From NCBI GenBank assembly GCA_015680685.1, contig MNCI01020918.1, positions 63,153-127,152 on the forward strand: DNA of 64,000 nt, in the 5' to 3' direction. The notes below the pieces were generated by a model. That model ran no database searches. It saw nothing but the letters and a program-made list of their open reading frames with translations, and had not been told where the DNA came from. The DNA is from Gnetum montanum (lineage: Eukaryota; Streptophyta; Gnetopsida; Gnetales; Gnetaceae). This document shows positions 34,916 to 47,754 of the stretch, one piece after another. A program made the position numbers and the translations under genes. Every line of letters starts with the position of its first letter. Positions within the stretch are counted from its first letter, which is position 1.

Positions 34916-36419
34916 TCCACCATAAACCAAATTGGTTAGAAGAACTATTTTTGTAACTTGAAGACCAAAGGATTAGAGCAAAAGTAGAAATGTATAATCA
35001 TTTAACTCTAAAACAAACATGATAATTCATTGAGACTGAAAGGGGGTACAATGTATCAAAAAAAAAATCAACTCCCCATTGCTCTTCTCCACCAACAAGT
35101 TTAGCTCCAACCTCTTCGTAGATAGATCTAGTGGTCAATCCTAGAGAACACCTAAACAACACTAGTGAAGTTAAAGATCACGAAAATGGTCCTTTGAGCC
35201 TTGGCAAGGTCATCTCCAAGGACCATAGTTGAAGGCACATTAAAGGTGAAATACAAAAGGTTTTCAATAAAATTAAAAAATTTATTTAAAATAAAAAAAT
35301 AAACATGTGAAGTTAAGTTAGAGGAGATTTTAAATTTATAAAAATGATATAAATCTTTAAATTTTCAATAATATTCAAAATGACACTAAGAATAAAATTA
35401 ATAAAGTATACAAATATGAAGAGATATTAACTTGAAATGTGATGATAATGTCTTCAAATGAATTTTTATATCAAGATGTTGATCTTACTTAAGATTAAGT
35501 ACAAAAATCCTACAAACTTCATGAGTTGATTAAACCTTAACTATAAGAAATTCATGAAGAAAATGTTAAATTATTTAGAGTTTTTAATAATGGTCACATG
35601 AAATCATTAATGTTAGATATAACTTAATAGAATGACATTAATCAATATTTAAAGCATTATAATTTGATAGAAAAGATATGATATGATTGCTAATATGATG
35701 AAATAATGATATTGATAGAGAATTATTATCATGAATTATAGAATGAAAGCTAAATTATGTTAGATTTTTAGAATAGAAGAAAATAATTTTTTATTTTTAT
35801 TATATAATAAAAAACTATTTTAATAAAATATAAGAAATTTTTTGATTGATGGGTAGTTGTAATGTTATTTTAGTTCCAATACATACATACATACATACAT
35901 ATATAGTTTTTAAGGCTTTTTTTTAAAAATTATTGGGGCTATATTGTATTATTTTTAGTAAACTTTGCCCAACTTGACACACACACACACACACATATAT
36001 CAAAGGAATATCTTGGAAATTTGGATCAACATAATTTCAATAAGAATTTTCCTTGTTCATCATCTAGAAGATAGATGCAATCAATATAGAAGCCAAAGAC
36101 AAGGTTAAGACTCAATACCATATTGCAACTTCTACACAAAAGGAAAAAAAAAAAGATCATACCATCAACCAATGCTAGACTAGAATCATTTTTGAAATAA
36201 TATATGGATAAACTTCATAAATATAATAAGATACTCCCTCATTATCTCAAATAGATACTTACTAAGAAGAACTAGGTAAATATGTAACCTTGAATTTAAT
36301 TAAAGAAATAAAGAAAGATTCTTGGATTGTAGGCCCTCCTATAAACTTGAAGATAGATAATCATTATTGTAATATTCAATTTAATTAATCATTTCTATGT
36401 AAATACCCAAAAATAATTC
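34916..36419. other. AT-rich unassigned stretch with microsatellites
   Basis: No supported gene. Contains (CATA)n at about 35880-35902 and (AC)n at about 35979-35995. The last part (from about 36060) may belong to the decayed copia integrase that follows, but I could not align it. Confidence 0.4.
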
Positions 36420-37827
36420 ATTGATAAACTTGAAGATAGAGAAAAGAAATGCATCTTTCTTAGTTATGATTCTCAAACCAATTGATATAGGTGCTATGAC
36501 CCAATGAATCAGAAATGGCATGTTTCAAGAGATGTTATATTTGATGAGATAAAGTTCAGTACAAGTGATTTTTTTAAACAACAAGAGAAATTAGACAATA
36601 TCAAAGTTCAAAAGACCATCCTTGCACTCAAATGCTAGACATAGATTTTGAAAGAAGAACTACAAGATCTTATAATATTACAAATATAACATATTTAATG
36701 GTCTCAAGTGAACCAACCAATGTCCATGAAGGCATGAAATTAAAAGTATGGAAAGAAGCCATGGACAAAGAGTGCAATGTCATCCTAAGAAATAACATAT
36801 GGAAATTACTAGATAAATCAAAAGATAAAAGGTTATTGATTGCAAGTGGTTGTATAAAATAAAGAACAATGAGAAAGAATAAGTCACAACACATAGAGAA
36901 AGAATTATGATAAGAGGATTCAAATAAAAGAAACACATTGACTATGAAGAAATCTTTGCATCGGTGACTAGATTTGAAACTATCAAGCTCATTTCTTTGA
37001 TAGTAGCACATAAAGATCTAAAGGCTTAACAAATGGATCTCAACTTAGCATTTCTAAATGGATACATCAAAGAAAAAGTATACATCTACTAGTCCAAAGG
37101 TTATGATATCAAAGGACGAGAAAACAAGGTATGCAAATTCAACAAAGCTCTAAATGGCCTAAAGCAAGCACATAGGGCCTAGTTCTAGAAAATTAATGAC
37201 TATCTCACCAAAAAGAATTATCAAAATTGCATGTTTGGATCAATACTATATTGCAAGAATAAAGGGGATGAATTCATCATCACATTACACTATATAGATG
37301 ACATTATATTTATTTCCATAAATAAAAGGCTAGTAGAAAATTTCAAGAATGACATGAAAATTAAATTTGAAATGAAGAATCTTGAAGAACTCAAATAGTT
37401 CCTAAAAATTGAAGTGAACCAAGATAAGAAGGAAATGAAAATTCATTAAATCAAGTACACAAATTTCATCATTGAAAAATTCAATCTAAAGAATGAGAAG
37501 CCTATCAACATTCCTTTGCTATACAATTTAAAGTTAACCAACTTCTCTCATAGATGCAACCATGTATTGAATCATGATTGAATCACTTCAATTTCTCTAC
37601 CACACCAAACAAGATTTATAATATGTAACATCATACATATCCAAATTCGTGCAAAAGCCAAGATAATCTCACATGTAAGCACTTGTGCATGTAATCAATT
37701 ATGTAAAAGGAACTTGTAACTTTAGGATGCAATTTGATAAATAAGATAATAAAATTCATGCATATTCAAATGCTATTTAGGTAGAAGATAATGATAAAAG
37801 TAAATCCATATCGGGATCTCTCATTAT
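36420..37827 (+). pseudogene. pol: Ty1/copia integrase-RT-RNase H remnant
   Basis: Recognisable copia blocks in order: KLEDREKKCIFLSYDSQTN, then YRCYDPMNQKWHVSRDVIFD (end of integrase, 36425-36550); LKVWKEAMDKE and NNIWKLL (RT start, 36740-36810); DYEEIFASVTRFETIKLISL; QMDLNLAFLNGYIKEKVYI; FNKALNGLKQAHRA; LHYIDDIIFI (catalytic YVDD as YIDD, about 37280-37310); LKIEVNQDKKE; and SNAI-stop-VEDNDKSKSISGSL, the start of RNase H. Frame changes and stops are common. It ends abruptly at the left end of E4 (37828). No LTRs seen; domain order RT after integrase places it in copia. Confidence 0.85.
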
Positions 37828-38655
37828 TGATGAGTGGCGAGGTACCCCTATACTCAACCATACGAATACGAGCATTTCACACGCGATCCAGTTGAACTCC
37901 AAGGACTAAGTGCTTACACACCTTAATGGAACACTTAGGGTTAATCAATCGTTGTCTTCCCAAACTTACTTGTATTTTCATAGTTGTATGGTTAAGTAAG
38001 CTTGAGGTATATGAATTTTTATAGCTTTTATCTTTTTAATGTCTTATGCTAATAAGGGAAGGTAAAGAGAACTAAGTGACTAACTTACATTAACTGTTCA
38101 CTAACTAAGTTATAATTTTTCCTAACATTAGTATCCATTCCCACTTTCTGTACACATCCTGAACTAGTACAACACTGCTGGGATTACCAAACGCTAGTCG
38201 TTACTGGGTTACCAAGCGCTACACGCATGCTCAAAGTGGTCGTACTAAGTGTACTTAACTAAGAGAGTCAAAGGTTGAAAGAGAGATTAATTAACTAGAA
38301 AAGCATTAAACATTCAACAATAATTAATTACTAATTAGCTTAATCCATATGCTGCAAGGTTTATCATAAAGTTAGTTTTTATTATTGTACACAAATGTGT
38401 GCTTAGGTACAGTTTTCTCGAATAAAGATCCATTCACTCTATGCCTCCTACTACAAGCACACAAAAATTATTCTAACTCTGGAATGGTAAAAATGCAAGA
38501 GTTTGGCTAAGGGTCTAAGTCTAACTATCGGGAACAAAGGGTGCCGCCTCTTATTTATAGAAGATGAGGCAGGATGTAATATCATGTATGTGATATCATG
38601 TAAAAGATGCAATATCACGAATGTGATATCGTGTACGTGATATCGTGGCTCATCA
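37828..38655 (-). repeat. E4 3' LTR
   Basis: Starts TGATGAGTGGCGAGGTACCC and ends GGCTCATCA, followed by TACCCCCATAACT (polypurine tract complement, 38656-38668). It keeps the uninterrupted GGGATTACCAAACGCTAGTC that E2 split in E3, the TTATTTATAG TATA complement, and five GATATC(G/A) words at 38570-38650. It inserted in the copia RNase H. Confidence 0.88.
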
Positions 38656-40540
38656 TACCCCCATAACTGAATGAAAACTCGTCCTCAAGTTTCTTACAAA
38701 ATATTGGAAAGGTATGGGATTATTAACTTGAATGACACTAATGGTGAATGGGGTGACACGTGAATGGATCATCATTACAATACATGGAAATATTAGTGTT
38801 CATGAAGACAAGAGTAAATACTATACATATTGGACATCTAGCCTTATTTGGCAGCTGAGAGAGAAGAGAGAGAAGAAAAGGAGAAGGCGTCTTACTATCG
38901 TCGCCAGGATTACGCCTTATGTTTTTCATCCATAACCACGCCATCAATCTTGTTCCTTGCATAACTATTCTAGCTTAAGTGTTTCCTCCAGGTCCAATCC
39001 ATTGTTGTACGATTACCATCTGCACACACAACACAGTTTCATATTAGAAAGGATAAATAAATCACAATGTAGTTGATATCTTGCCTCGGAGTACAGTCCA
39101 TTAGCTGAGTTGGGATATGGCTAATGTGGATTCTGGAGATATAACACTGGTGACTACCCAAGGTGTAGGGGTTAGGAGAAAATTGAAAAAATTGGACCAG
39201 GACCCCCATGACTAAAGGCGATCCTCCGGTAGTGATAGAATGGAAAAAGATAAGGAATAAGAAAGATGGAGAAAAAGAAACAACGATAATGCCGATAAAA
39301 TGGATGTTAGAGGTGGTAATGAACAAAAAAAATGGTGATTGTAGAAATGTTTAAAGGAAAAAAGTTAACTGATGCACCAAATAGGAATGCTAGTGGGTCC
39401 TCCCCAAAGCAGGTTCATGCCCTTTATGCCTTGACAAACTCACATTCAAAGAGTCCGTAGGCTCTAGAAATGTCAGTCGAAAGAAAGAGTTAAAGTCTTA
39501 ACCACAAGAATTTACTAAAAAGACAACAATGCTTGAACCAACATATAGACTATTGATAAAACTGGCAATGAGGTGGAAAGTGGAGGAAGAATAATGGGAG
39601 GAAGAGAGAAGAGAATGGAATGGAGTCCCAAGAACATGGTGGTGTACAACTCGTTGTGTTTGTATGGTTAATGTGACTTAGTAGATCTCATTCCAAATCT
39701 AGCCTCAAACAATCCACATTCAGTGACTTCGCATTAATACACTTGGCCAATCCATCCACCTGAAGTAACAAGAATGCTTCCGCCAAAGAGTCACCACCAT
39801 TTTGAGGAAACAAGAAAGGGAAAAGTAGGAAGCGAGAAAGGGCCTTAGTTAGAGGGAGCATGTTTGTTCAGTTCCATAACCAATGCTTGTAGCCTAGATG
39901 ATTATTTTTTCTAAGGGGTGTGCTTTGAATTCTCACCTTTTTTTCTTGCATGAGAACCATACCATGCAAAGACTTATTATTTTTATTAGCTCAGCTTCCC
40001 GATAATATGGTAATGTCAGAATGGTAAGGAAAACTTAAGAAGAAAACATCCAAGCACCCAAGAGAATGGCTAACACAAATGCATCAAATCCCCTTGAAGT
40101 CACACCCTTTTTAGTCCTTGAGTCCTTCCTCAGTTTGAGAAATTCTGAATCACCAATTCGTTAATAGTTTTATTGTTAAGAAAGGAACCGTACAATTCCA
40201 AGCCAAGAGAGACCATAGAAATTTATGAATGCATGGATGACATGGACTCATCGCCTGCTATATCAAAAGAACCATACCTTAGTATCAACATTATAACTCC
40301 AAGGTAAAAACTAGATATTAGCAATCAATGGAATACAGTTCATACCACCATCAGGAGCACTTATTAGGTGACAAACCTAACAAAACAAACAAATACACAA
40401 AGAAATGAAAAATTATAAACGATGTTGCAAAAAAAAAAACAAGAAAAGTTAAGGAAATTTGTAAAACAAAAATATGTAAAGAAAAAAACTTAAAAAAGAA
40501 CTGAAAGCCTCAAATGATCAGCAAAGGTGGCCATATTCCC
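38656..40540 (-). other. E4 env remnant and spacer
   Basis: Minus-strand CCTTTCTAATAT, then TGTGTGTGCAG and ATGG (ATG at 39019-39017) give the clearest splice-acceptor-like consensus among the truncated copies. The following frame is short and matches only E2/E3. Further right are AGTCATGGGGG (39211-39202), the GCCTGCTTTGGGGAGGACCC-type block (complement at 39394-39425), TCTAAGGGGTGTGCTTTGAA (39910), and a second AGTCATGGGG at 40545-40536. No conserved ORF; ORFs at 38732-39326 lie in noncoding sequence. Confidence 0.55.
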
Positions 40541-41205
40541 CATGACTAAGTTGGAAGGAGGAGATCTGAAATAATGAGTAGGGTCATCCCTTCTTAGAGG
40601 TATTATGTGCACTGGCCATTCTAAGTTCATGGAAGGGTTTTCTTTGTTGCACATTGACTAGTAATCTCTTATCAAGGCTCTCGGGTTTGTATATGGTCAT
40701 AGCCCTTGAAGGAAAGGTTGTATGAATAATGTAAGGTCCTTCGCATAGTGTTTAAAATTTTTTGCATTGTGGCACATGTGTGGGATTCCAATAGAGAACC
40801 TTATCTCCTGGTTGATACTTAACCTTTCGAATCTTCAAGTTATGAAGTTGCTTGTTATATGCCTTGTACAACTCATTTGATGATAGGGCCACTAATCGGT
40901 TTTCATCTAGCACATTTAAAGTTTCCAACCTTTGTTTCTGTGCTAGATCAAGATTGAGGTGGAGGTCACAAGTTATTGATAGTGTATAGAGCTCAGTTTG
41001 AGTTGGAAGCGTAGCCTATAGGGAGTTTCCAAGTGGAGCAATATGCCCAAAGAGAATCATTTAGTTTAGTGCTCCAATCTCGCCTATACTTGCTAATTTT
41101 CCTTGTCAATATTTTAGTGATCTTCCTATTGGTGACCTCAGCTTGTTCATTATCTTGGGGGTGATAAGGTGTAGTAAATTTATGTTCAACCCCTAAGAAT
41201 TACAT
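40541..41205 (-). pseudogene. pol: E4 integrase, C-terminal part
   Basis: Aligns over its length with E3 27940-28630 (same strand). It includes the complements of the GDKVLxYN-type strand (about 40810), the LDLDLA-type segment (about 40960) and the NDALWAHR-type core end (about 41060), up to the TTxYHPQD-type stretch (about 41160). It is cut at about 41205, where the sequence becomes E5 spacer. RT, protease and gag of E4 are absent. Confidence 0.75.
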
Positions 41206-42760
41206 TAACTTTGGGTTCAAATAGATGATGCAAATAGTATGAAAATCAGAGTGTTAAAGAGCTGGATATCGCAAGTGAAAGATGGAGGTACAGAGCTCTA
41301 AGTCATGAGAAATAATTGCAACAACTCCCCTAGTAACAAATAAGAGAAATGAAGTTCATGTTTCACAGGGATCCAATATATATTTGATTTTTAGACCCAA
41401 TGTCAAGTGCATGACATCAAGGTCCAAAAATTTCCATTTTTATGGGGCCAAAGGATATGAAAATTGAAGATCTAGGTTTGATGAGAAGGTGGAAAGTTAA
41501 ATTTTGTAGTTTGGATAAGTGAAAAAATTAATTAGAGGCACCAAAAGTAGAATAAGGTGAAGTCGTCAATGGTAAAAGTATAAGAATGAGTAAGAAAAAA
41601 GTCATTGAAAGCTTGATTGTGGAATAGAGTATGTTCATGATAAGAAAAATAGTAAAACATAACAATTAGAGTGCATGGAAGGTGAAAAATGATGTGGTCA
41701 TGATAAACAAGAACAAGTCACAAAAGTTACACAAGTGGATCCTCCCCAAAGCAAGCTCTAGCCTATGATGCCTTTATGTAACCATGCCTAAAATTTCTGT
41801 AGGCACTAGAGGAGTTGAATGCAATTTGTACCTTTGAAACAAAACACACATGTTAAAATCAATGAATTGAGATAATTACTCCATGTTATACAAAACCACA
41901 AGTTATGAACATTTGAACAATGAGATGGGATGGATAGAATAAGGGATTGCAGAAATTAGGACATGAGGTGTTGTACCATGTTCATAATGAAACCTTGTGT
42001 GTTATTAATGGTTGGATAACCATGTGTCCTTGTTTTCAAGATTCAAACCAAGTCCATACCACATTTTAGTGACACCACATTGTTTCATCCCATTGACAGA
42101 CAACCATAATACTATGAAAGTTGCAAGGAGGAACATCACATGACATTTTGTCCAAGGGAGGAGCATTATTATGGCACAGTTATTATTATTTTTGGTTCCA
42201 AGAAGTCACCAACCTTCATACATGAGTACATGTCTTTCTACTGGGACTCGTAGAAGTTTATTCAGTGTTGGTTAAAGTTTCTCTTACTTCCATTTTTTGT
42301 TAGACCTACAAGGATATGGTTAAAACCTCATCAACATGATAGAACATACATAAGTAGCCAAAGAGAATCCAAAAATCCCCTTGATGTCACACCCTTTACA
42401 TTCCATCTTGGTTCTACACTCTTCCATCCAGACACAATGATTATGAAGTTATTTAAAGTTTGGATGATAAAAAAGATTACCATTATGACTAGAACAAGAA
42501 CCTCTTGTTAATGGAATGGTTGGATGGATGTTGTGGTCTCAATGTCCAAATAATCAATCCCTTATGACTTGATAGCATAGAGAAAAAAAAACTTGACATC
42601 AATGGACAACATGATCTATAGTGAGATTACATACAAGAAAAATTAAAACAACAACTAGAAAAAAATTAGAAAATGTAGAAAGAATAGAAAAATGATAAAA
42701 AATTGTAAAAAAAAAGATAAAAAGAACTTAAAAATCCTGAATATTAGACTAGGGGAGAAC
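41206..42760 (-). other. E5 spacer (gag directly followed by spacer)
   Basis: The complement of 41206-41260 matches E6 at about 56420-56455 (CTCCGATTTTCATTCCATCTG region). The conserved GGATCCTCCCCAAAGCAAGC block is at 41737-41756, flanked by GTTACA (41726-41731) and TGTAAC (41777-41782), which can pair. The order parallels the E6 spacer, with no protease or pol between it and gag. The env-like ORF is lost at the 41205 junction. Confidence 0.65.
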
Positions 42761-45131
42761 CCTAATGATTAAACATTTGGTTGTGGCTAGGATTAATAAG
42801 TGGATGAAAAGGATCCATGCATGTATGAAACGTTGGAAACCCTTCATGCCCCAGCCATTGGGAGTCTATTAGTGGTGTGGTGGCTGAGTAGAAAAATTGT
42901 TGGTCACACACCTAATTGTTATATGTATGGTGGGCCAAAATATGATTGCATCCTTAAGTATGAGATGGTCTGCATGAATTCATGTGTCTCCACACATTTG
43001 TAGATTCATTGGTTGGATGTGGGGTTGGAGTAGTGATGGATGATGACCCTTGTGTATGGTTAGAGGATGTTGGTCGAGGTAGGTAAGGTGATATGCTGGA
43101 TTGGCCTTGTGTTGGCATAGATGATGTGGTGGGTCCATGTGTACTTTTCCTCAGCTTACAGCCTTTCCTCTAAAAGGGAAATTTCTTGCATTGTGGTTTG
43201 GACCCACTAGTGTCAACATGTCTATGCACATTCGCAACATAAGTGGCACTTGTTTGTTGATATTGTGGTGCAAAACCTTCCTAAGTTATTAGTGATGGCA
43301 TATAATGAGGTGGATGATGAGAATATCAAGGGTAAGTTGAATGGTAAGAAGTACGAGGTGGCGATCCTTTAGGGGATATTATATAGTGATGGTACTTAGG
43401 AGAGTGGTAGTGACAATTTGAAGTGAAGGTGTTGAACATAATATCCATGAGGTTTTGGTGGGTATGGCTAATTTGGTGATGGCCTCCCCCATGACTATGG
43501 TTGTTTCCACTATGGTTGATGACCATGTTGAGGCTAGTAATAAGTCTCTCTAGGATGGTACGATTGGTTGTGGAACTGTCTATCATCACCTTGTGAAAGA
43601 GGGAATCTCCTAGGCATGTGCTTTTGCACAAACTTTGGATTTAAGGCACCTGCCCAATACTCGCATAGATGCAAAAAGACTATGATTGATATGATCATGT
43701 ATGCAAGTGTCACATCCATTATCTTCTTCTGTGGTTGAGTCTATAGCCTCACTTTCTTTAGCCATGTTTCCCTTTTGCTAAAAAGTGTTCTTAGATTTTT
43801 CTTGGTTCTGTATCATCTATTTGTTGTTTTTGCCAAGAATGTATTGCATAATCTTCTCCATGAATGTCTCAATAAGGGTTGTGATGTTTTCATTTATGCA
43901 TTTAGACATCCCATTGAATTTTTCTTCTAGATCATCAGTAAACTCCTCTATTGGCAAAGTTTGTTGCCAAATCACCTTATCGAGAGTAGTTTCATTTTCT
44001 TTACCATAAATTTGGACCTTCTTAAATTGAAGAGTTGGGTCCCATTGATGTTTTTCAAAATTCTCTTGTTTACACATTTCTCCTTCTTCTTTGGCCATAT
44101 GCTCTATTATCTCTTTGATCTGACAGTCTTGAAGCTCATATAGTTGCCCTAGGGCATACATCCCAAGGGTCGCCCTTGTTTCACTACAAAGCCCAACTAT
44201 GATATGGTAAATTTTCTCTTCCTCAGAGAAACCATGGCCTGGGCATCTATTTAGTAAAGCATAATATCTATCTAAGGCCATGTCCAAGGGTTCATGTTGT
44301 TCTTGTGTATACTCTTGGATCTGTCTCCTCAAATTGGACACTCTTTTATAGTTTTGGTATCTCTTGTTGAAACGTTTTGTCATTGTAGACCATCATCAAA
44401 TGGAATTCGATCTCAATGATCTATACCTATCAATTAGTATTCTAGGAAAGATTTTAAGCTTTTTCCATCCACTTTCAATGTTATAGAAGGCATAGGCATC
44501 TTGGAAGGCCTATAAATTCTATTGCAGATTCAAATCATAGCCTCCTGCAAATTTAGGAATATTGTTCATGTCAAGCTTAGCTAGTCAACTATTTTTGTGA
44601 TGCCTATGAGATATCTTAATAGTCTCTTTGATATGCATTAGGCTCTTAGTGGCCAACAAGGGTTCATCATCATCAAATAGATTTTGAAAAAAAATTTATA
44701 TTCATGGTGACGTCTTTGACTTTTCTCGTGGGTTCGATTTCATTTTTAGTCTGATCCTTTAGTGGAACCATATCTCTATATGTATGTTCATCTTCATTAG
44801 AACTAGACATTGAAGGAGAAGAGGAATATGAGGAACTAGAATAATTACCATGGCTTCTATGATGTTCCTCAAGGTCCCTTGATTTATCTTTTCTAAATTT
44901 AGAGAAGGTCCTAGGCCTTAAGGCCTCCCCAAGTTTAGGACCTACATCATCTCTTCTGAGATTGTCTAGCTTAGGTGAATGTAGTCTTTTAGTGTCATTA
45001 GGATGGTCATGATCATAAGAACCCCCTACATAAGGTTGATTACTCCAATCTTCTTCATCATATATCTCGTTATTTCTCTAATGAATGTGTTCGCTATACA
45101 GTGCATCGTCATTGTCATGTGGGAGAGACAT
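42761..45131 (-). pseudogene. gag: E5 gag (pol-less subfamily)
   Basis: ATG at 45131 gives MSLPHDNDDALYSEH, close to E6 MPLLQDYDNVIPNEE. The capsid core and helical part are open from 44383 to 43817, including RFNKRYQNYKRVSNLRRQI, CPGHGFSEEEKIYHIIVGL and MAKEEGEM. A knuckle-like CDTCIHDH lies near 43715, then ALNPKFVQKHMPRRFPL and a His/Pro-rich tail. The C-terminal zone (43200-42790) contains a PQCKKFPF-like motif equivalent to E6 HPKCPFFKHGRKK. It then goes directly into spacer, with no D-S/T-G protease and no RT. Scattered stops. Confidence 0.8.
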
Positions 45132-45242
45132 TGTTCTTGGTTTATGGTGTGTGTGTGTGAGTCAATAGCTTCTAAAAGATATATCATTAATTCCTTTATA
45201 GTGATCTTTTCTAATAGAACTAATCTAGAGAACTAGCACCAT

Positions 45243-45260
45243 CCCTAATAACGGTGCCAA
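45243..45260 (-). promoter_or_regulatory. E5 primer binding site (tRNA-Asp)
   Basis: The complement reads TTGGCACCGTTATTAGGGAT beside the LTR, close to TGGCGCCGTTGCCGGGGA. Confidence 0.75.
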
Positions 45261-46120
45261 TGATGAGCGACGAGGTATCCCTACACTCAACTATACGAAT
45301 TACAAGCATTCACATGCAATCCGGTTGAATTCTTTGGATGGAACTAGTTGTGGCATCTAGATTATTATGCCTTGATCATAGTGCGTTATCTTCCCACTTG
45401 GACTAGTGGTAGCTTTGTCACATATGGTTTAGTCCAAAGTGAGGCATATGATGTGGTTTCTGATTCTATGTTATGCTACCCCTAATAATAGAAAGAGATA
45501 AATTGATTAACTAATGAATAACGAAAATAAGTTTAAATTAGCCTAAGGTGATGGTATCTACTATTAACCATCTGAACAAATCTTGGAATTCATGGAACTA
45601 CTTTTGGGTTTACCAAGTGTACGTCATTGGTTGTACTGAATGATACACCTCTGATGACCGAGCATCTACACTTAAACATTCGTGATTAAGGTGTACACAT
45701 TCTGCTTAAAAACAAGAATAGTAAATAACAATAAATGGAAATGTTTAACTAAGAAAGCATTAAATAATTAAAACAAAAATATTAAGCTAAGTGGATGCTA
45801 CAATGATGGAAGTAATCTCGATCTTTATTACTAGTCATGTAGCATGTCCAAGTACGTCACAGTCAAATAAAGGTGTCATACAACTACAAACATCACACTT
45901 GGGCATGGTGGGAATAATAGACTTTAAAGGAAAAAAATTGAAAACTAACTATTTCTAAGATGTCCCATCTAGAAGCCCAAGTGCATTATTTATAGGAGAG
46001 GTCTAGATGAGGTGACATCAGGTATCCAACATCGCTTATTAGCCCTAATGTCAGGTACATAACGTTTGGACTTTGATGTCGCGTATCTGACATCAAGGCC
46101 CATAAAATCACAGCTCATCA
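45261..46120 (-). repeat. E5 5' LTR
   Basis: TGATGAGCGACGAGGTATCC ... CAGCTCATCA, 860 bp. It shares TCCCACTTGGACTAGT and AGTTGTGGCATCTAG with the E6 LTRs (same subtype). TATA complement ATTTATAG near 45990; U3 words around GACATCA at 46010-46105. The right flank CTATGTACCCCTAATCATGA, read on the minus strand, resembles a polypurine tract, so this LTR may sit between two internal regions. Confidence 0.8.
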
Positions 46121-46918
46121 CTATGTACCCCTAATCATGACCTTGATCTTAATTTATAATGCGACAATCAATATTCTCAATCATTTCAATCCTAATCTAC
46201 ATCTTGAGTTCCTTGAGAAAAACCAAGTTCTAAGGAGTTAGGTTGAAGAAGCCAAAAATGGTCAAAAATCTCTCACATAAGTTTGCAATCCAGAGGGAAT
46301 CAATGAGGTATAAAACTTGATTTATCCTTTAAATATTTATTATTTATTAATTATTTATTTTTATGGTATTCATGTGATTGTGCACTCTAGGCTATAAACT
46401 AGACCAATAGAAGGAGCTAAGGGAAAAGATGAAGTAGAGATAATAGAATTAACTTCCAATATTTTTATTGATTCATCTATTTCATTATTATTATTATTAT
46501 TATTATTTATCTTATCATAACTCTTATCTTTTTAATTAGAAACAATGCACTAGACAAGGTTCTAGTGTAAAGGTGGTTTTAAGTACAAAAGAATAAGATA
46601 AAAAAAGGAACTAGAGGTAACTTTAGTTATATGGTCTTTGAATACTTCCTTTTTTCTTTCTTCTCTTTATGTGATGTCCACTTTTTTGCAAGTGTCCATA
46701 GGTTAAGGTAACTTCAGCTAGGAGTTGGGGAAGAATTCTCCACATAGATATAGTTTTTAATGGACTCCAATCCCACCTCCAAAATCTCTCTGTGTGTCAT
46801 CTCTACATGTGACTCTAGTAAAGGATTCCTTGTCATAGGCCATGCCAATGTCCTCTATTCTTGGATATATCAACATATCCCCCTCCATTACCTTCATGGA
46901 TTCACCTTCTAATTAGTT
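46121..46918. other. Unassigned AT-rich stretch
   Basis: Apart from the polypurine-like start and a (TTA)n microsatellite (about 46480-46507) I see no feature. Confidence 0.4.
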
Positions 46919-47575
46919 ATATGGTGGCTTCTAAGGAAGAATAATTTGTTCTCCTTCAAAATATTGATGATTGGATTGGAAAGAAAACTTCCTATTCTAT
47001 CTGTGAGGAGTTGTATCACTTGAGGAAGTCCAAGTCTTGTGACTTTAAGAGTGATTATGAGTTGGTGTAGGCTAGTGCTATGTTTGATTTTTATACTATA
47101 CCTAAGGGTGTTCTAGAGGTTAGTAGGAATCTAGAACATCTCTTAGGAGAACCAAAGAGTACGACTTGCTTGGCTTGGTATTTGTTGAATTGTGAGTGCA
47201 TACTCTAAATTGACAATGATGGACTTCATGTAAGTAATTTTCTTTCTCTTTTTCTTTCTTTTTCTCTTTCTTATTTTTTTATCGTTATTTTTTTATACTC
47301 ATAGCCTTGATCTTGTGTATGAAGAGGAAGAAGAAGGAATGGTAGGAATACATGGCACAATAGATCTTTCAAGTCATTCTGTTGGAATCTAAACTTACAA
47401 AGGCTAACAAGGTGTAGGCAACAATGAAAAGTACTATAAAATACATCAACCAACTATGCAATGGTTTGATTGCATGTTAGGTTGTAATCAATAAGGATGA
47501 TGCTACCAAGAAAAAATACAAGGCCCAATCTAAAGTTATCATAGATCTTCTTAAGGTCTTCAAACTAGATGATCG
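46919..47575 (+). pseudogene. Unrecognised coding-like sequence
   Basis: Plus-strand translation from ATG 46919 shows protein-like sequence broken by TAG stops: NIDDWIGKKTSYSICEELYH, SCDFKSDYELV (stop) ASAMFDFYTIPKGVLEV, HLLGEPKSTTCLAWYLLNCE and DNDGLHVSNF (to about 47240). After a pyrimidine-rich gap a Lys-rich, probably helical segment follows: KSTIKYINQLCNGLI ... INKDDATKKKYKAQSKVIID, then LLKVFKLDD (47430-47572). Two stops would be Gln if TAG came from CAG. I cannot name the family; it may be an accessory protein of an unrecognised element. Confidence 0.35.
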
Positions 47576-47689
47576 ATTCCCCTCTTTCCACTACTTTCCA
47601 TATCCCTCTTATTGATGTATCCCATTCATATATTTCTATATCCCTTTCCTTGATGTTTCTCATACATATATTAATAATTAAACTTAATA

Positions 47690-47712
47690 TTATATATATA
47701 TATATATATATC
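47690..47712. repeat. (AT)n microsatellite
   Basis: A run of alternating AT, about 22 bp, inside the region left of the minus-strand LTR. Confidence 0.9.
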
Positions 47713-47754
47713 TTCCACTTTGGCTCTTGAATCATGGGTTGCTCCAATACCAAA

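Larger units (their letters stand above)
37828..46120 (-). mobile_element. E4/E5 composite of two Athila-like elements
   Basis: The left LTR (37828-38655) and right LTR (45261-46120) belong to different LTR subtypes: the left is E3-like, the right is E6-like. The flanks attat and ctatg do not match. From the left, E4 gives 3' LTR, PPT, env remnant, spacer and the C-terminal part of integrase. Near 41205 it stops in mid-integrase and continues as the spacer of a second element, E5. E5 then gives gag without any pol, a tRNA-Asp PBS and its 5' LTR. I infer a deletion or recombination that fused two neighbours. Confidence 0.75.

Noticed and set aside
37823-46125. Treating 37828-46120 as one intact element
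   Set aside because: The two LTRs are different subtypes, flanks attat/ctatg differ, and the interior switches homology near 41205.
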